Positions 34,413 through 47,652 of a stretch of 64,000 bases of DNA are shown here, piece by piece. Below the pieces are notes generated by a model that saw only the letters and a program-made list of their open reading frames with translations, made no database searches and was not told the origin of the DNA. The position numbers and the translations under genes were made by a program. Origin of the DNA: Gigaspora rosea (lineage: Eukaryota > Glomeromycota > Glomeromycetes > Diversisporales > Gigasporaceae). The stretch lies in the NCBI GenBank assembly GCA_003550325.1, contig QKWP01002063.1:15665-79664 (forward strand). The letters run 5' to 3'. How positions within the stretch are numbered: the stretch's first letter is position 1; each line of letters opens with the position of its first letter.

Positions 34413-37400
34413 ATGGATACCTGCGCAGCTGTAAGAGCCGAGCCTAAAACGGTGAGCGACCTTGTAAAAGACACAAATATTTCCTCAGATAACATTACAT
34501 CATATCACTCTGAGGAAACTTGCTATAATCGTTTTCTACAAAAATACAACCTTCCTCTACTTCAAAACCACAAACCCTTAAATCTTTTATTAAACACCTG
34601 CTTAAACAATCTTTTTTCTATCCTTATAAGATATCTATAAATACAATTACACTAGCAACTCATATATATCTAAGTACTAAAGACAAACTTCTTCCAAATC
34701 ATCCTTACTATCACCTAACCAATTTTCTATCTATTACGACTCATCTATTAAATCTTCATTCAACAACTACCAAAAAAATAATTTCTCTACTTTTACAACA
34801 ACTCCTTATATAGCTAACTCTACACTCTCTAACTCTTTTACTCTAAAACTCAATATAGCAACACATAACATACAAGGCTATAATACACCAACTAAAAGAC
34901 AACTTTGGGAGGAATTCTGTTTTAAAAACAATTTACATATCATTAGTATAACAGAAACAAAAATTTCATCCTTAAAATCTAAAAAATTTTTTAATACTCA
35001 ACAATTCACTTACTTCTGGTCTAGTTTAGACAATTCAGCAGAAGGCACTAGTATAATGATCAATAACTCTTTAAAATCCCATATTCACAATATTCATACA
35101 CACCCTGGTGGAGCTATTGCAATTGATTTGTTTTTTAAACATAATTTCAAATTTAGAATAATATCAGTCTATCTTTCTTCAACATACCAGCAATATCACA
35201 ACCAAACACAAGATAAAGTAATAAGCTGGATTCAGCAAGCTCTATCTCTGAATCTGCACCCTATTATCCTGGAGACTTTAATGCCTCTAACACTTCTTAC
35301 CAGTCAACATCCAAATTCAAGCTATTATCCTACCTCCACAATAATAATATGTATGATCTTGCAGACCATACCAACAATCTACAACATACCTGGCAATGCA
35401 ACAATCTGTGCAGCCGTATTGACTACATTTGGGCATATGATTCAATTATTCCTTATCTTACAAACTTTGCTCTCCAAGAACCACTATCATCTACTCAGAG
35501 TGATCATCTTATCCTTATTTCTAGTTGGGCATTTCCTTTTGCACTTTTATCAAAACTTTGACACAAAACCCGATGCAAACGCAGAATTTTTAACTATAAA
35601 TCTATGACCAAAGAAAAATGGGAAGAATTTTCATCCCAAACTCAAAACAAAATTCAGTCACTAAATACCCCATTATCTATACATACTACAGAATCCCTAG
35701 AATGTACTTGGCACAAAATCCAAACAAGCATTATTAGTTCTGCTCTTCAAATTATACCTAACAAAAAATTTTCTGTCCGAAACTTTTATTATACCTTTTC
35801 CTCCAAAGCAACAGACCTTTATCAAGATCTTCAAATTATAGAAAGCATTATAAAACAAACTAAATATGCACTGTCTTGCAATTGTACACTACCTCCTAAT
35901 ATCTATTCACCAATTTCATATATTAATTCTAAACACAATCTCAATATTCTACAACCTCCTCTACATAACCAAAACCTTACTCAATGGCTCAAAGAAACTA
36001 AAATTGCTTGGAAAACACTATATAATACAAGAAATATTGAAAACTCTCAGTATTTACGACATCACATCAATTCTGCTATTAATACCAGATGTGAAAAAAT
36101 ACTTATACAGCCTACTAAAATGATTAATAGTATACTCAATCATCATACTGATCCTGTACATTTTGATAATATCAAAACAGAAAATGATATTATTACTGAT
36201 TCACCAATAATTAAAGAATATATCCAATCACACTTTCATCAATGGACAGCTCACAATCCATATAATCAATCTATTTTTTTTCAAACAGAATAGCAATCAG
36301 AGTACAGACCTTCTCCAACTATTCTTTCTTCCTGGTACGATACAGTTCTCACTGAAATTACTGCTGATGAAGTTACTAGTACTATAACACAATTTCCAAA
36401 CAATAAGGCTTGTGGGCCTTCAGGTATTAGCTACAAAATGCTTAAACATTGTAGAACAAAAACAATTCTTGCAATTACAGCTCTCTTTAATCGATGCATT
36501 CTATCACAACAAGTTCCAAAACAATGGAAGGACAGTCGTATTTTTCCAGTTTCTAAAAAATCTACATTTGATGGAAATCTAAATAACACACGCCCTATTA
36601 GTCTTATTGAACATATTAAAAAACTATATACTAAAATCCTCACTAACTGGCTTAATAATACCCTTTTATCATACAATATTCTTAATTCACACAATTACAT
36701 TGCCTTGCCAGGCAATAGTACAAATATTCCTATTCATATTCTCAATAACTTTATTGAAGATGCAAACTGTAACCAAAAAGAAATTTGGCTTCTCTCTCAA
36801 GATATTAGCAAAGCATATGACTCTGTTAATCTTAATCTTCTTGAAAAAGCACTTTACCGACTCAACATGCCCTCTTAGTTAATTAATATTATCACCAACT
36901 TACTTACTGACCGGTCAAATCGAGTTATCACCAACTTTGGACTTACACAACCTTATGAAGTACAAGATGGTATAGACCAAGGTGAAACTATAACCCCACT
37001 ACTTTGGCGAATTTATTATGATCCTCTTATTAGCAAAATTTCTAGTACATATACTGGTTACACTAGTTCTGCTATATGGACTACAACAATATCACCTCTA
37101 GTATTTAACAAAACAGAAGCCTCAGCTTCAGTCTTAGCATACATGGATGATACTCTATGGATTGCACAATCCTTTCAACAACTACAACAAATTATACAAA
37201 CTGCATCATCATTTTATCAAATGACCAATATTAAAGTTAATCCAAACAAATCAGTACTAATCTCTAATACCAAGAAATCTCATTCTATTACTTTTCTCAA
37301 CTCATCTATTCCAACCCAACCTCTTCATACTCCTTTCAAATTTCTTGGTTGCTGGTTTACTACCAATACCAAAACATACCCTCAAATCAAACTAATTACA

Positions 37401-40077
37401 CAAGAAATATTCGAGATTGTAAATACTCTTAACACAAAAATAATAACTGACAAACAGGCTAGTTATATTATTAATACTGTAATAACACCTATACTCGAAT
37501 ATCGAATTCACAACATTGTTTTGTCACAATCAATATGCAACAAAATCCTTGCAAGATATCTTACAGTTGCAAAACACAAAGCTAAACTAGCCAAATCTAC
37601 TCCTAATAGTACAATGCTTAACCATAATATTTATGGTATCAAGAATATTTGGGATATTCAGCTACAACATCATATATCCAACTTTATCCTCCGACTAAAC
37701 AATAAAGAACTATTAGGCACTAGTACACACATTAGATTACAACAACTACAAAACAATTTATGGTCTATTACTAATATACTACTATACCCTAACCCCATAA
37801 TAGACGGAGCTAACAAAAATACTACAACTTTCAAAATTATCCTACTTTTAAAACATCTTGAATTATCGATTCATGCACATTCAGATATAATACAACCCTA
37901 TACTATAGACTTACCCTATACACCACTTGAAAATATATTGCAAACTCATACTCACTATCCAATATTTAAACGTCAACTTCGATCAAAACATATTATATTT
38001 CTTGAACAACTTACATCTTTTGACAACTCTGTACTCCTTACATGGGAACATATTTCACCAAGAATTAATTCTCTCATACCAGGCAAGATACCTAAATGGT
38101 TTACTATACTAGAAAGTAAAATAACTACTAACTCCACTACTAGAAAACTTATATCTACACTCCAACTACCTTCAATCAACTCTTTATCCTACACTACTGG
38201 TCATTTTAATACTAAAAACAAGCCTTGGCTTATAACATACAAAGAACAAAACATTATCATGGGAAAAGCTAGACGCTTTAACCCACAAACCAATACTATC
38301 TCTATTACACACTGGACTTCTGAAATTGATGAAACAAAGACATCTTTATATCCAATTTCAAATATAGTTTGTTATCAATGTACTGGTTGTTCATTTAACT
38401 CAAAAAGAATTCAAAACTATTGTACTATTGACATTTCTGCAACTTTATCTACTAAATTTTTGGGTAGAAAAGTTTACAAACAAACATCAAACAAACTCAA
38501 GCTCAATGCCAACTATCTTGATCTACTTTTCTCTATAGCATCTCGCCATCCACTTTCAATACTATCTTTACCTTCTATACCAATTCACCCTACGGCAATA
38601 AATGAGATTTTTTCTTCTAATACTTCAACTAACACATTGCAACAAATAGCACAAGCAAATACTATTCTTTCAGAATTTACCTTTTATACCGATGGATCTG
38701 TTACCAATCTTGGTAATTCAAGATGCTCAATGGGCATTGCCTGGATACAGATTTACAACAACTCAATTATCCACCAGTTCTCTGCACAAATCCAAAATTG
38801 GCTATCATCATACAAAGCAGAACTAACTGCAATACTATCAGCTATTTGTACATGTCCTCGAAATAGTACTATTCACATATATACTGACTCCCAATCTATT
38901 ATTTCAAAATACAAGGCCCTTCTAAACACTAAATACAACACTAGCAAAATATACTCATATAATTATTGGCCTATTTGGCATACCCTTTTATACCTCATCC
39001 AATCATATTCATATACTATTACTTTACATAAGGTTCTAGCACATAGCGATAATGAATTTAACAATTTTGCTGATCAACTAGCAAAAAACCATACAAGTTT
39101 TTCCATTTTACAATTTCTCCCTAACAACATCTATAACCCTTCATTTTATCTACAATATAAACAATTTAATGTAGAACAACCTACACGTCGCTGTATTAAA
39201 AATATTTGCAATGCACATATTATTGCAATGTGGTCATCACAAAATCGAATTCAGCATATTATTCCTATTGCAACCCAAATCGATTGGAATGCTACATGGC
39301 TTTTCCTTAACAATAACCACAAACGCTCATACAATTATACTAACTTTCAACTTTGCCAATCCAAATCATTTCGAATTAAAAACTTACTTCATATGCTCCC
39401 TACACTACCTTATCTTAACTCCTTAAATTTTACAAATTCTAAACACACAAAATGTATTTCCTGCAACCAACCTGAAAGCCAATTTCATTGGCTACTTTGT
39501 ACTAGATATAATAATATATCCCAAATCATTCATAATACTATTACACAATTCTCATTCTCAGATCTCTCAGATATAACAGAAATTCAGATTCAACAACTTC
39601 GTACAAATCTTATTAATCACCAATGCTTAAATCCTAATTACAATCCCCCCTTCAATACCCCCTCATTTATAACTACCATTCAAGGCTTTATTCCACTTCC
39701 ATTAATTAATACAATATCCCAATATTCTTCTTACAAAATAGCTTCCAATATTGCTATTAAAATTCTCCTAAATATCTCTTATAATACTTATGAACAACTT
39801 TGGAAACCTTACTGTGCTAAACTTGCACAATAGAAAACCTCTCAAAACTTTAGCTCAACATCTACTATTCTTTCAAATCTACATACTTCTGTATATAAAC
39901 ATACTAGAATTCACTATACCTATAGTTGCATCTGTGGTCTCCCTGACCAGCTACATGATGAAGATACAAATACATGTTTACCTACTGGTCGTGCACTTCG
40001 AAAAATTGATACCTGGTCCTACCAATGGATCAAATATAGCTCAAATACTAACTCTATACTCTACATCCAAATCTAGG
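34413..40077 (+). pseudogene. LINE ORF2: endonuclease, reverse transcriptase, RNase H
   Basis: The first ATG, at 34413, opens MDTCAAVRAEPKTVSDL. The endonuclease follows: LNIATHNIQGYN, SITETK, GDFNA, SRIDYIWA and SDHL carry the usual N, E, D, D and H residues. The RT has NKACGPSGISYKML, SQDISKAYDSV (motif A), GIDQGETITPLLW (motif B) and AYMDDTLW (motif C). RNase H (about 38660-39090) has TDGS, KAEL, TDSQ and NNFAD. C-x2-C-x7-H-x3-C near 39440 is a late zinc motif. Breaks: two frame changes before the endonuclease (near 34610 and 34740), a one-base shortage near 35268 (CTGGAGAC for CTGGGAGAC), a TGA near 35560, and TAGs near 36291, 36878 and 39831. From 36879 to 39830 it is open, the longest frame in the window. 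After the last TAG the frame continues to 40077 with a CICGLPDQL motif. Confidence 0.88.
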
Positions 40078-40313
40078 TGAGTTTTAACCACTCTAGTAGG
40101 TTTAGGTTGCAGATAAATTAGATAATATTAATTTTGTCTATAGTCTGAATCTCAACTCTTGTAATATAAACTGTATTAAAAATATTCTTGTAATATTGAG
40201 AAACCCCTTGAGGAATCTCACACAGTTTATCAATAAAGATAGAGGCAAAACCTCACCTTAACAACAAAAAAAAAATAAAAATAAAAAAAAATAAAAATAA
40301 ATAAAAAATTTTA

Positions 40314-41510
40314 GGGGTGTGGTGACTTATAAAAGTTGGTAAGTTGTCACCCCCAAGTGTTGGGTCTAGGGTTCAAATCCCACTAACAACGCTTTGAAAA
40401 ATAGACCTGTGTTCCAGTAACTGTTTCCTGTCGATTAGTTGGGTACATTACCTGTAGTCCTTGGTTACCATCTCGAATGGGAGCTTTCAGGTGAAGTTGT
40501 GTCTCATGACACAGACAAATCCAAGGAACCAGGGAAACAAAACCCATTTGGCAAGACCCGAGTAAGGAGGTAGCAAAAATCTTTGATGGTGCTACCAAAA
40601 CCAGAATATTGGACTGAAGCTGAAGTACTAGACATCGACCTTAGGGACAAGGTCTACCAACCTGGCTGCCGGATCGGGTACCAGAGGAAAAGGACCTATG
40701 TTATAGAAGTAGGTACTAGGGGGAGAAAACCATAATAGCACCTAATGCTGAGTAGATCAACCCTTCCAGACCAACTGGATTGGAAGTCTGGGAAAACCGG
40801 TGAAGGGCTGGTAAGAAAGTAATGGTGGGTACCGGGGTTGGAGCGAACCTTACAAGGGCAAAAGTAGATATTGGTAAGAGGACAGAGGTAACTCTGTCTC
40901 GCAAGTATTGGTTTTGGTTATAGCAACAAGTACCGAAGTGTAGATGAATACCTGATATAGGACAGGTACCACTCTACCAAGTCTTCTGTCGAGGATAACA
41001 GGACCGGAAATACCCAGCTAGGTCATAAAGCAATTGATAAGTATCCAGAACTTGCTGACTGACTTATGTAATGGGCCTGTTCTGGTGATACAAGATGGAT
41101 TGGCAGGAGGAACATGGATCAGAGGGTTTAAACAGGCAATTCGCGTAGTTGGGTTGCAGGTATAGCAGCTAGTGTGGAACCCTTGGACGGACCACTTAAA
41201 TTAGACACCAAAAGTGTACATGTGGCTAGATGCATTCTCGTCTATGTAGATCAGAGGGTTTAAATAGGCAATTTCTGTAGTTGGGTTGCAGGTATGGCAG
41301 CTAGTGTGGAACCATTGGGCGGACCACTAAATTAGATACCAAAAGTGTACGTGTGGCTAGATGTATCCTCGTCTATATAACAAATGCTGGTATTTCCCTT
41401 AGAAGATACCAACGATCCTAATATCTTGAATAAAATTCCTAAGTCCCAAGACGGGCACTTTAATTAAAAAAAAATAAAAATAAAAAATAAAAATAAAAAA
41501 AAATAAATAA
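40314..41510 (+). mobile_element. Long tRNA-headed SINE, copy 1
   Basis: Starts GGGGTGTGGTGACTTATAAA. The head resembles a tRNA: AGTTGGTAAGTTG as A box and GGGTTCAAATCCC as a perfect-looking B box, about 40 bases apart. A ~1-kb non-coding body follows, conserved with the copies at 49327 and 53404, then ends GGGCACTTTAATTAAAAA and an A-rich TAAAAATAAAA tail. It carries its own internal 132-bp tandem duplication (41117-41248 and 41249-41380). It sits at the edge of the LINE's target duplication, so it inserted after the LINE. Confidence 0.85.
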
Positions 41511-41860
41511 ATTTTATCAAATTTGGTTAAAAACTCATATAGATATCTTAATAAAATTTCTTGTAAACAATTTTGGAGCAGTTTCTTTGTAATCAAGTTT
41601 TTGAAAAAATTAAAAATAGAATTTGGTCAAAAATTCATAGTAATAAATTTTTTACTTTTCAGAATTAGGCATAATATTTATAAAATTATACTGGGAGAAA
41701 ACCAAATAAATGGCGTATCTTACAAATTGGTCAAGGCAGAGATATTTTTGATGAAATTTTCTATAAAAAATTTTGGTGCAGCTCTTTGTAATTACGTTTT
41801 TAGCAATGCAAAAAAACACAACTCTTTCTGATAATTACTTGGACAAAATTTTTCTATTAA
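41505..41860. repeat. Inverted-repeat satellite, tract 2
   Basis: Resumes the satellite of tract 1 after the LINE and SINE: TTTATCAAATTTGGTTAAAA, AACTCATATAGATATC, AAACAATTTTGGAGCAG. Tracts 1 and 2 were one array before the insertions. Confidence 0.75.
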
Positions 41861-42428
41861 AAAAAAAAAAATTTTTCTTGTTAGAGAGTTGCATATATAC
41901 ACAGAAATATGATTTTTACAAAGGTCAACTTTGCTAGAGAAATCCTTTGTATATTTGGCATGCAAGCCAAAAGCATTTTCTTACAAGATAACTACCAAAA
42001 GGTAGTGCCCTTGTACGAAAAATTTTGGTAGGGTTTTGTGTTTCCTTCCATTGACAAAGTATTCTGTGGTAAAACAGTGGGTAATAAGAAAATAAGTTTT
42101 CTGGACTTGCTCTCCTTCAAGTTTAATACAAGTGACTCCTCTCTTACTATTGTTCCATTTCCTGTTTATTTAAATTTTTCTGAAAAAGTGGGCATTTCAG
42201 CTTACCTCTAGTAAAAAATTAATACTGTTTGCAGTTTCCATTTTCAGACAAACTTAGTAAAATACAACTATGTATTGTTTTGGACAACACATTGCTACTT
42301 CACATGACAAGAATCCTATATTTATAGTTAAAAAGATATTTGAAGATGAACATATAGTCAAAAGAGTTGTATTAATATTAAAGCGAAGCTTTACAATAGA
42401 GATATACAATTGTTGCAGTTGTTATATA
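41861..42428. other. Unassigned DNA
   Basis: Slightly less AT-rich, no open frame with a recognisable domain. It ends in the 8-bp duplication of hAT element 2. Confidence 0.4.
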
Positions 42429-43089
42429 TAAAGTTTTTACATGGGTCAGGTGATCTGTATGGGTCATTTAACCTGACGGGTCACAGGTCAGAAATTAATC
42501 TAACCTGGGTCAAATAGGTCAAGATTCAAAATAGGTAAAATTTTTAAATTGCTCTATTTATATATTAGTATTAATATAGAAAATATTAAATACATTTTGT
42601 TTTTTTTATTTCAATATCTTCCCAAGAACATATTCTTGCAGACTTGATTTATTTATTCTTGATTTATTTATTTAAACACTATTCAAGTATTTATTTAATA
42701 ATAAGTATTTGACAATTTTTTTAAAATAATATTTATGTTCATTCTAATAGTTTATTTAAATCTTTAGATAATTTGTCTATAATGCAGTAATGCAGTTTCT
42801 TTTCTCATTCTTAATACAAATATATTAGTTAGTTAGAATTTTAAAGATATATTTATATCGTATATATTTTATTATTTTTTAATGTTTTTTTTAATGTTTT
42901 TTAATATTATATTCTTTCTTGTCAATTTAATGATTTATTTAGACCTAGAAGTGTTTCACATTTGTTTAATTGTCATTCAGTACCTTAAATTCTGAAACTA
43001 TTTGCCAACTTCAATAACTATCTGTTAGGTTTTACAAATTTCAGTTATTTTAAGTTGTTTAAATATAAATTTTTATTACCTAATCAAAA

Positions 43090-46007
43090 ATGTGTGAAGC
43101 AAACCATAGCTTCAGAGCTGATTTTAGAAGCAAAATTGATTCCACAAATTGAGGGTTAAGGCATGTTTTTTTTTCAGTAATCATGAGACCTGCAGATGAA
43201 AAAAGCATTCAGATAGAACTAATGTGGCCATAATACAAAGATACTTGTGAGCAAGTTTTGCAAGTATAGGGTAATCTAATTTTCTTGATGCCCACTACTA
43301 AAGGATGTCTGTTTTGCTTGGAACCCTTGGTAGTAATAAATATGAATTAAATTTACAGTTAGCAATATTATCATTATCTGGATCTAAATCCTCTTGAAAA
43401 CAACTAGCCATAGAATTGGCAAAAATATCTTCACTATGCATTCTTCACTGAAACTATAAAAAAATTGAAAATATTATTATTATATATTAATTATGTTTTT
43501 ATTATATTTTAAAAAACGTTATAATTACTAGTTATAAGTTAATAATAATAATATAAATAATATATATTAAAACTGTTTTAGTAATATTAATAAAAACATT
43601 TTTAAAACATTATTAAACTAAATAAATTTCATATTTATAGTATAATATAAATATTTATATTATATAAATATATCATATTATAATATATTTTATAATATTA
43701 AATATAATATAAATAAAACAAATCAATAATATAATGATTTAGACAAATGTGTTTACCCCAAAATCTTGCAAAAAAGATTTTTTGTTAAAATACGAAGAAT
43801 GGTTTCATAAGCAAAATTACGAGATATAAGCATTTTTTAAAAATAATTTTGGTTTAAAAAATATTTTTAAAAAACTTATTTTAATATATTTTTAAAATAT
43901 AATAATAATGTTTTTATAATATTTTTAATAATATTAAAATAATGTTTTAAAAATATTTTAAAAAAATTATTTAAATTTTTTTTTAAAATATAATAATAAT
44001 ATTTTTACAATATTTTTAATAATGTATTAAAAACATTTTTAAAAGTTTATTTTAAGTTATTTTTAAATAATAATAATAATGTTTTTATAATAATTTTATA
44101 ATATTTTTAAAACAGATTTAAATTTTTATTTTATTTTTAAAATTTTTATTATATTATTAATATATTATAAAAATATTATTAAAATATTTTTTTATATAAA
44201 AGCATATTTATTATATTTTCAAAATATTATTATTTTATTATAAAAACATATATACTTTTTTTTAAGTTTCAGTAAAGTTATATTATTAGATACTGAATCT
44301 GATATATTGCCTGCTTCATAATAATTAGTAGCCAATTCAAGATATTCTATGCATGCTTCTGAAATAGTTTGTTGTTTCTCATCCTCTATAAATATTTGCA
44401 TGTCTTTTGTTTGTGGGTCAAAAAAAGCAGCAAGTTAAATCAGTATTGTTGGTTCTAAAAAGCTTTGCCAAAGTGATTCATAAAGACAATTGCCAAACCT
44501 CTGTATATTGGCATTACTTACTATTGCACAATCAAGTTTTATTTTAACAAAATTAATAGCAAAACATGCTTGAGAAAGTGTTGGATATTGTAAACTGGAC
44601 AATTTTTTCAAAAAAAATCTTATAAGAATACAATAATTTAACTAACTCATTTACTCTTTCCCATTCATTCGACGATAACTCTTTTTCTTCATAACTTAAT
44701 TTTGACTAAAAATGACTTGTATTGATACATTGCTGGTTTAAGAATTGTCTATCATTTTAATAAATAAAATAAGAATTTTACCTTAGCAAGATGTTATGAA
44801 TTACAAAAAGAAAGTTATTTGAGCTTCTAAAAGAAACTGCTTTTGCTTTGGACTTCTGCTAAAATGCAACACAACATCTTTGTATCGTTTTATTAAATTA
44901 GTAATTTTGAACCAACCTTTTAATGCATTATTTATTGCAAGCTGTAAAGTGTATTCAAAACAATAAATTCTAAAAATGCCATGCTTTTTTTCTAACATTT
45001 CTAAACATGATTTGATATTTGCTCCATTATTAACTGTACTATTAACAGTTATATGCTTAAGTTAAAGATCATCTAAAACTTCGACAATTTTATTTAAAAG
45101 GCATTCTGAGGTATGGGGATATGGGAGATATGAGATGTTACTAGTAATCACTTTTACTTGAAAACTATTGTTTATCTAATGTAGAGTAAGTCCAATATAC
45201 AAATCACTATTCTTCAATATCTATGTATCAGTAGTAAAAGAAATATAATTAATTTCAGCCCTATCATGTGCATGCTCATGAAGGTTTTGCAAAATTTTAT
45301 TCTCAGAATTAATAAGAATTCTTTTAAATGATTATTACTAAGTACATTAGCATAGGTATTGAGTCCTTTAATTATTCTTTTAAACGCTCATGATTGAATA
45401 ATTAAAAATTGTTGAAATTTTTTGACTATAAAGTAGTTATATTATTATCAAGATTTTTTTTTTAGAGATATTTGATGTGTATTTTTTTACTTTGCTAAAT
45501 GACTGCACTATTGTTAGTTGTGAGGATTTAGGAGTTACAGAAAATTTACAACTATTATTACTATTTACTACAACTTTTACTCAACTACCTTTTACCATAG
45601 CTCATAAAATATGATGTTTGTTTCTCAAATGTCGCTATAAATTAGAAGTAGATCCATTCTTTAAATATTTTGTTTGTGGAATACAAATTTTATGATGACA
45701 ACCCCAATACTCTAAATTATCAATAAATTTTATTTCATAAAATTCTTTAATAGGTCAATCAGTTGCTTTTTTAATTTTTTTTTGACTAACAATTGCCTAC
45801 CAGTATATGATAATATAAAGAACTGAAATAAATCTTTATTATTATCATTACTATCCATATTGCCAGATTCAGACCCATCCAAAACAACACCACTAGGCTC
45901 ATCCAAATCAGAATTCTCAGGCTCATTATATCAACTTCCTCAGGCTCATACAAATAATTATCCTCAGACTCTAACACTATATTATCTAAATATTCATCAG
46001 TCATCAT
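43090..46007 (-). pseudogene. hAT transposase relic (BED finger type)
   Basis: N-terminal acidic sequence (MMTDEYLDNIVLESEDNYLY), then a BED zinc finger (GCHHKICIPQTKYLK then TSNL and RHLRNKHH), a middle piece IYCFEYTLQLAINNALKGW (the CxAHTLQL block of hAT), and a C-terminal dimerisation block (AKLAHKYLC, then FFSSAGLMITEKKTCLNP and VESILLLKSALKLW). Stops and frame changes separate the pieces, for example a stop within the finger before RHLR and a frame change before FFSSAG. Between 43440 and 44215 extremely AT-rich TAATAAT-type DNA has expanded or been inserted. Confidence 0.8.
43450..44215. repeat. Low-complexity A/T tract inside hAT element 2
   Basis: Almost pure A/T, with repeated AATAATAATGTTTTTATAATATTTTTAA-like units of about 110 bp (43900-44170), imperfect. 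It separates the C-terminal domain from the rest of the transposase. Confidence 0.7.
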
Positions 46008-46199
46008 TCTATAGAATAAAAATAATATTGTTAATTACTTGTTCACAATAAATATAATAAATCATAATAATAACTATATAATAGTACTTATGATATACAA
46101 TTTGGTTTTGTGTAGTTAATAATATTCAATTTTAACAGATATAATGTGACTTTTTGCAGGCCAACTAGTAAGCATTTATAAGTGAAATTTGGATGTTAG

Positions 46200-46510
46200 A
46201 AACTTCGAAGTGATTACTAGACAATTCTATATATGTATGTATGGCGCAAGAACTTTAAACTATCTATCATTCTTTCCTATACTAGTTCCATACTTACTAA
46301 CCGATTCTATGTATATACATGAAGGCAAGAAATCAAACTATTATTCTTATACCAATTCCATAGAATGATAAAATAATCTTGGGATGCCTACCAATTCATT
46401 TTATATATACAGAGAAATCAAATCCATTATGCCAATTTCATAGGAGCAATAGCAATAATCTTGAAATGTTTGCTAATTCGTCCTATATATGTACCATATT
46501 AAATTGTCAT
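46200..46510. repeat. ~100-bp degenerate tandem repeat
   Basis: Three imperfect units share CTATACTAGTTCCATA / TACCAATTCCATAG, then AATAATCTTG, then TACCAATTC and a TATATATAC stretch. Located upstream of the hAT element 2 transposase. Confidence 0.5.
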
Positions 46511-46707
46511 TATTTCCTATACTATTACCAAACAAAAATTTAAAAATCCCATAAAATTATAATTTTAGATAATGCAATAATATTTTAATTTAGCTACATA
46601 AATAATAATTTGCTTCATATTGTATATACTAAAAATTCTAATATTTAAAATAAAAATAATAACTTTGTTATTAATTATTGTTATTTTAAAAATAATTTTA
46701 CTTAGCG

Positions 46708-47413
46708 TACCATATGTTGCTAAAAATAAGCTACCTTTTTTTGCTGATTTTTAACAAAAAAAAACCATAGGTAGCTTATTTTTGGGTTATTTACTATTTT
46801 AAGTAAATTAAAGTAAAACAAAGAGGTAGCTTATTTTCGAACACAAACTCTAACAAGTAAAATAAATAAATAAATATGCTGTAGACAATAAATAAATATG
46901 CTGTAGACAATAAATAAATATGTTATAAACAATAAATAAATATACAAAAAAAAATCGTAGTAACTTATAAAGCAATTTTTGGTCAATCACTTATAATTAT
47001 TATATAGTAAAGTCTAAATTTTACTAAGCAAATTGATTAAAGTCGTATATGTAACCTTGTTCAGCAGATCAAAATACACATACCCTAAAAATTTCATATA
47101 AATTGGAGAACTTTTTAGTATTTGACTTTTAATTTTTACGTTCAACAGCTTTTTTTTTAAAAAAACTATTGAACGTAAAAATTAAAAGTCAAATAATAAA
47201 AGTTCTTCGATTTATATAATTTTAGGATATGTGTATTTTAATCTGCTGAACAAGGTTACTTAAGCGACTTTAATCGATTTACTTAGTAAAATTTAGACTT
47301 TACTATGTAGCAACATTCTTTTATCATAGGGTAGCTTATTTTCGGAACTAAAAATTTTGTTAATTATCTTTTGGTGCGACAAAGGGGTAGTTTATTTTCA
47401 GCAACATACGGTA
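46708..47413. mobile_element. TA-flanked MITE with long internal palindrome
   Basis: Ends CCATATGTTGCTAAAAATAA and TTATTTTCAGCAACATACGG are inverse and flanked by TA. GGTAGCTTATTTT recurs four times. Within it, 47009-47312 is an inverted repeat with arms of about 140 bp centred on a T/A run (GTTCAACAGC and its inverse at the centre). An array of three 27-bp units (AATAAATATGCTGTAGACAA) lies at 46860-46950. It is related to 28241-28549. Confidence 0.8.
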
Positions 47414-47652
47414 TTATTTCTATTTAGAAAGATCCAATTTTTTTGAGCATTACATCAACTTTAAAAAAACAGTATAATCCCCAAACTGATCCTGCCAAAA
47501 TCAATAACCTGTAATAAAACAAAATTGAAAATCAGTGAAGTTTTTTTTTAGGATTTTTTATATGACCCATTGACCCATGTTATTTTCCGAGTAAATACCT
47601 TGATCCGTCCAGGTTATTATTTTCTGATCTGGGTAATAACTCTAGTTATATA

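Larger units (their letters stand above)
34282..40298 (+). mobile_element. Non-LTR retrotransposon (LINE, Tad1/I-like) with 14-bp target duplication
   Basis: The 6.0-kb element begins in what looks like the tail of ORF1, carries endonuclease, reverse transcriptase and RNase H in ORF2, and ends in a TAAAAATAAAA-rich tail. AAATAAAAAATTTT occurs at 34268-34281 and 40299-40312, a 14-bp target duplication characteristic of target-primed reverse transcription. The missing front of ORF1 fits 5' truncation. Endonuclease plus RNase H in one ORF is usual for the fungal Tad1 and related I group. Confidence 0.9.
42429..47644 (-). mobile_element. hAT element 2, 5.2 kb, perfect 8-bp target duplication, decayed transposase
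   Basis: GTTATATA occurs at 42421-42428 and 47645-47652. Inside it, the ends TAAAGTTTTTACATGGG and (inverse of the right end) TAGAGTTATTACCCAG fit the hAT Y-A-R-N-G rule and pair imperfectly. Subterminal TGGGTCA / TGACCCA motifs occur at both ends. The transposase remnants run on the minus strand, BED finger at about 45740-45570 and C-terminal domain at about 43290-43090. A TA-flanked MITE (46708-47413) is nested near the right end. Confidence 0.82.

Noticed and set aside
36431-36694. Minus-strand frames within the LINE (also 37973-38179)
   Set aside because: Shadows of ORF2 on the opposite strand, with no domain.
40330-40385. Functional tRNA gene
   Set aside because: A and B boxes are present, but no acceptor-stem pairing closes the cloverleaf and the unit repeats with a 1-kb body.
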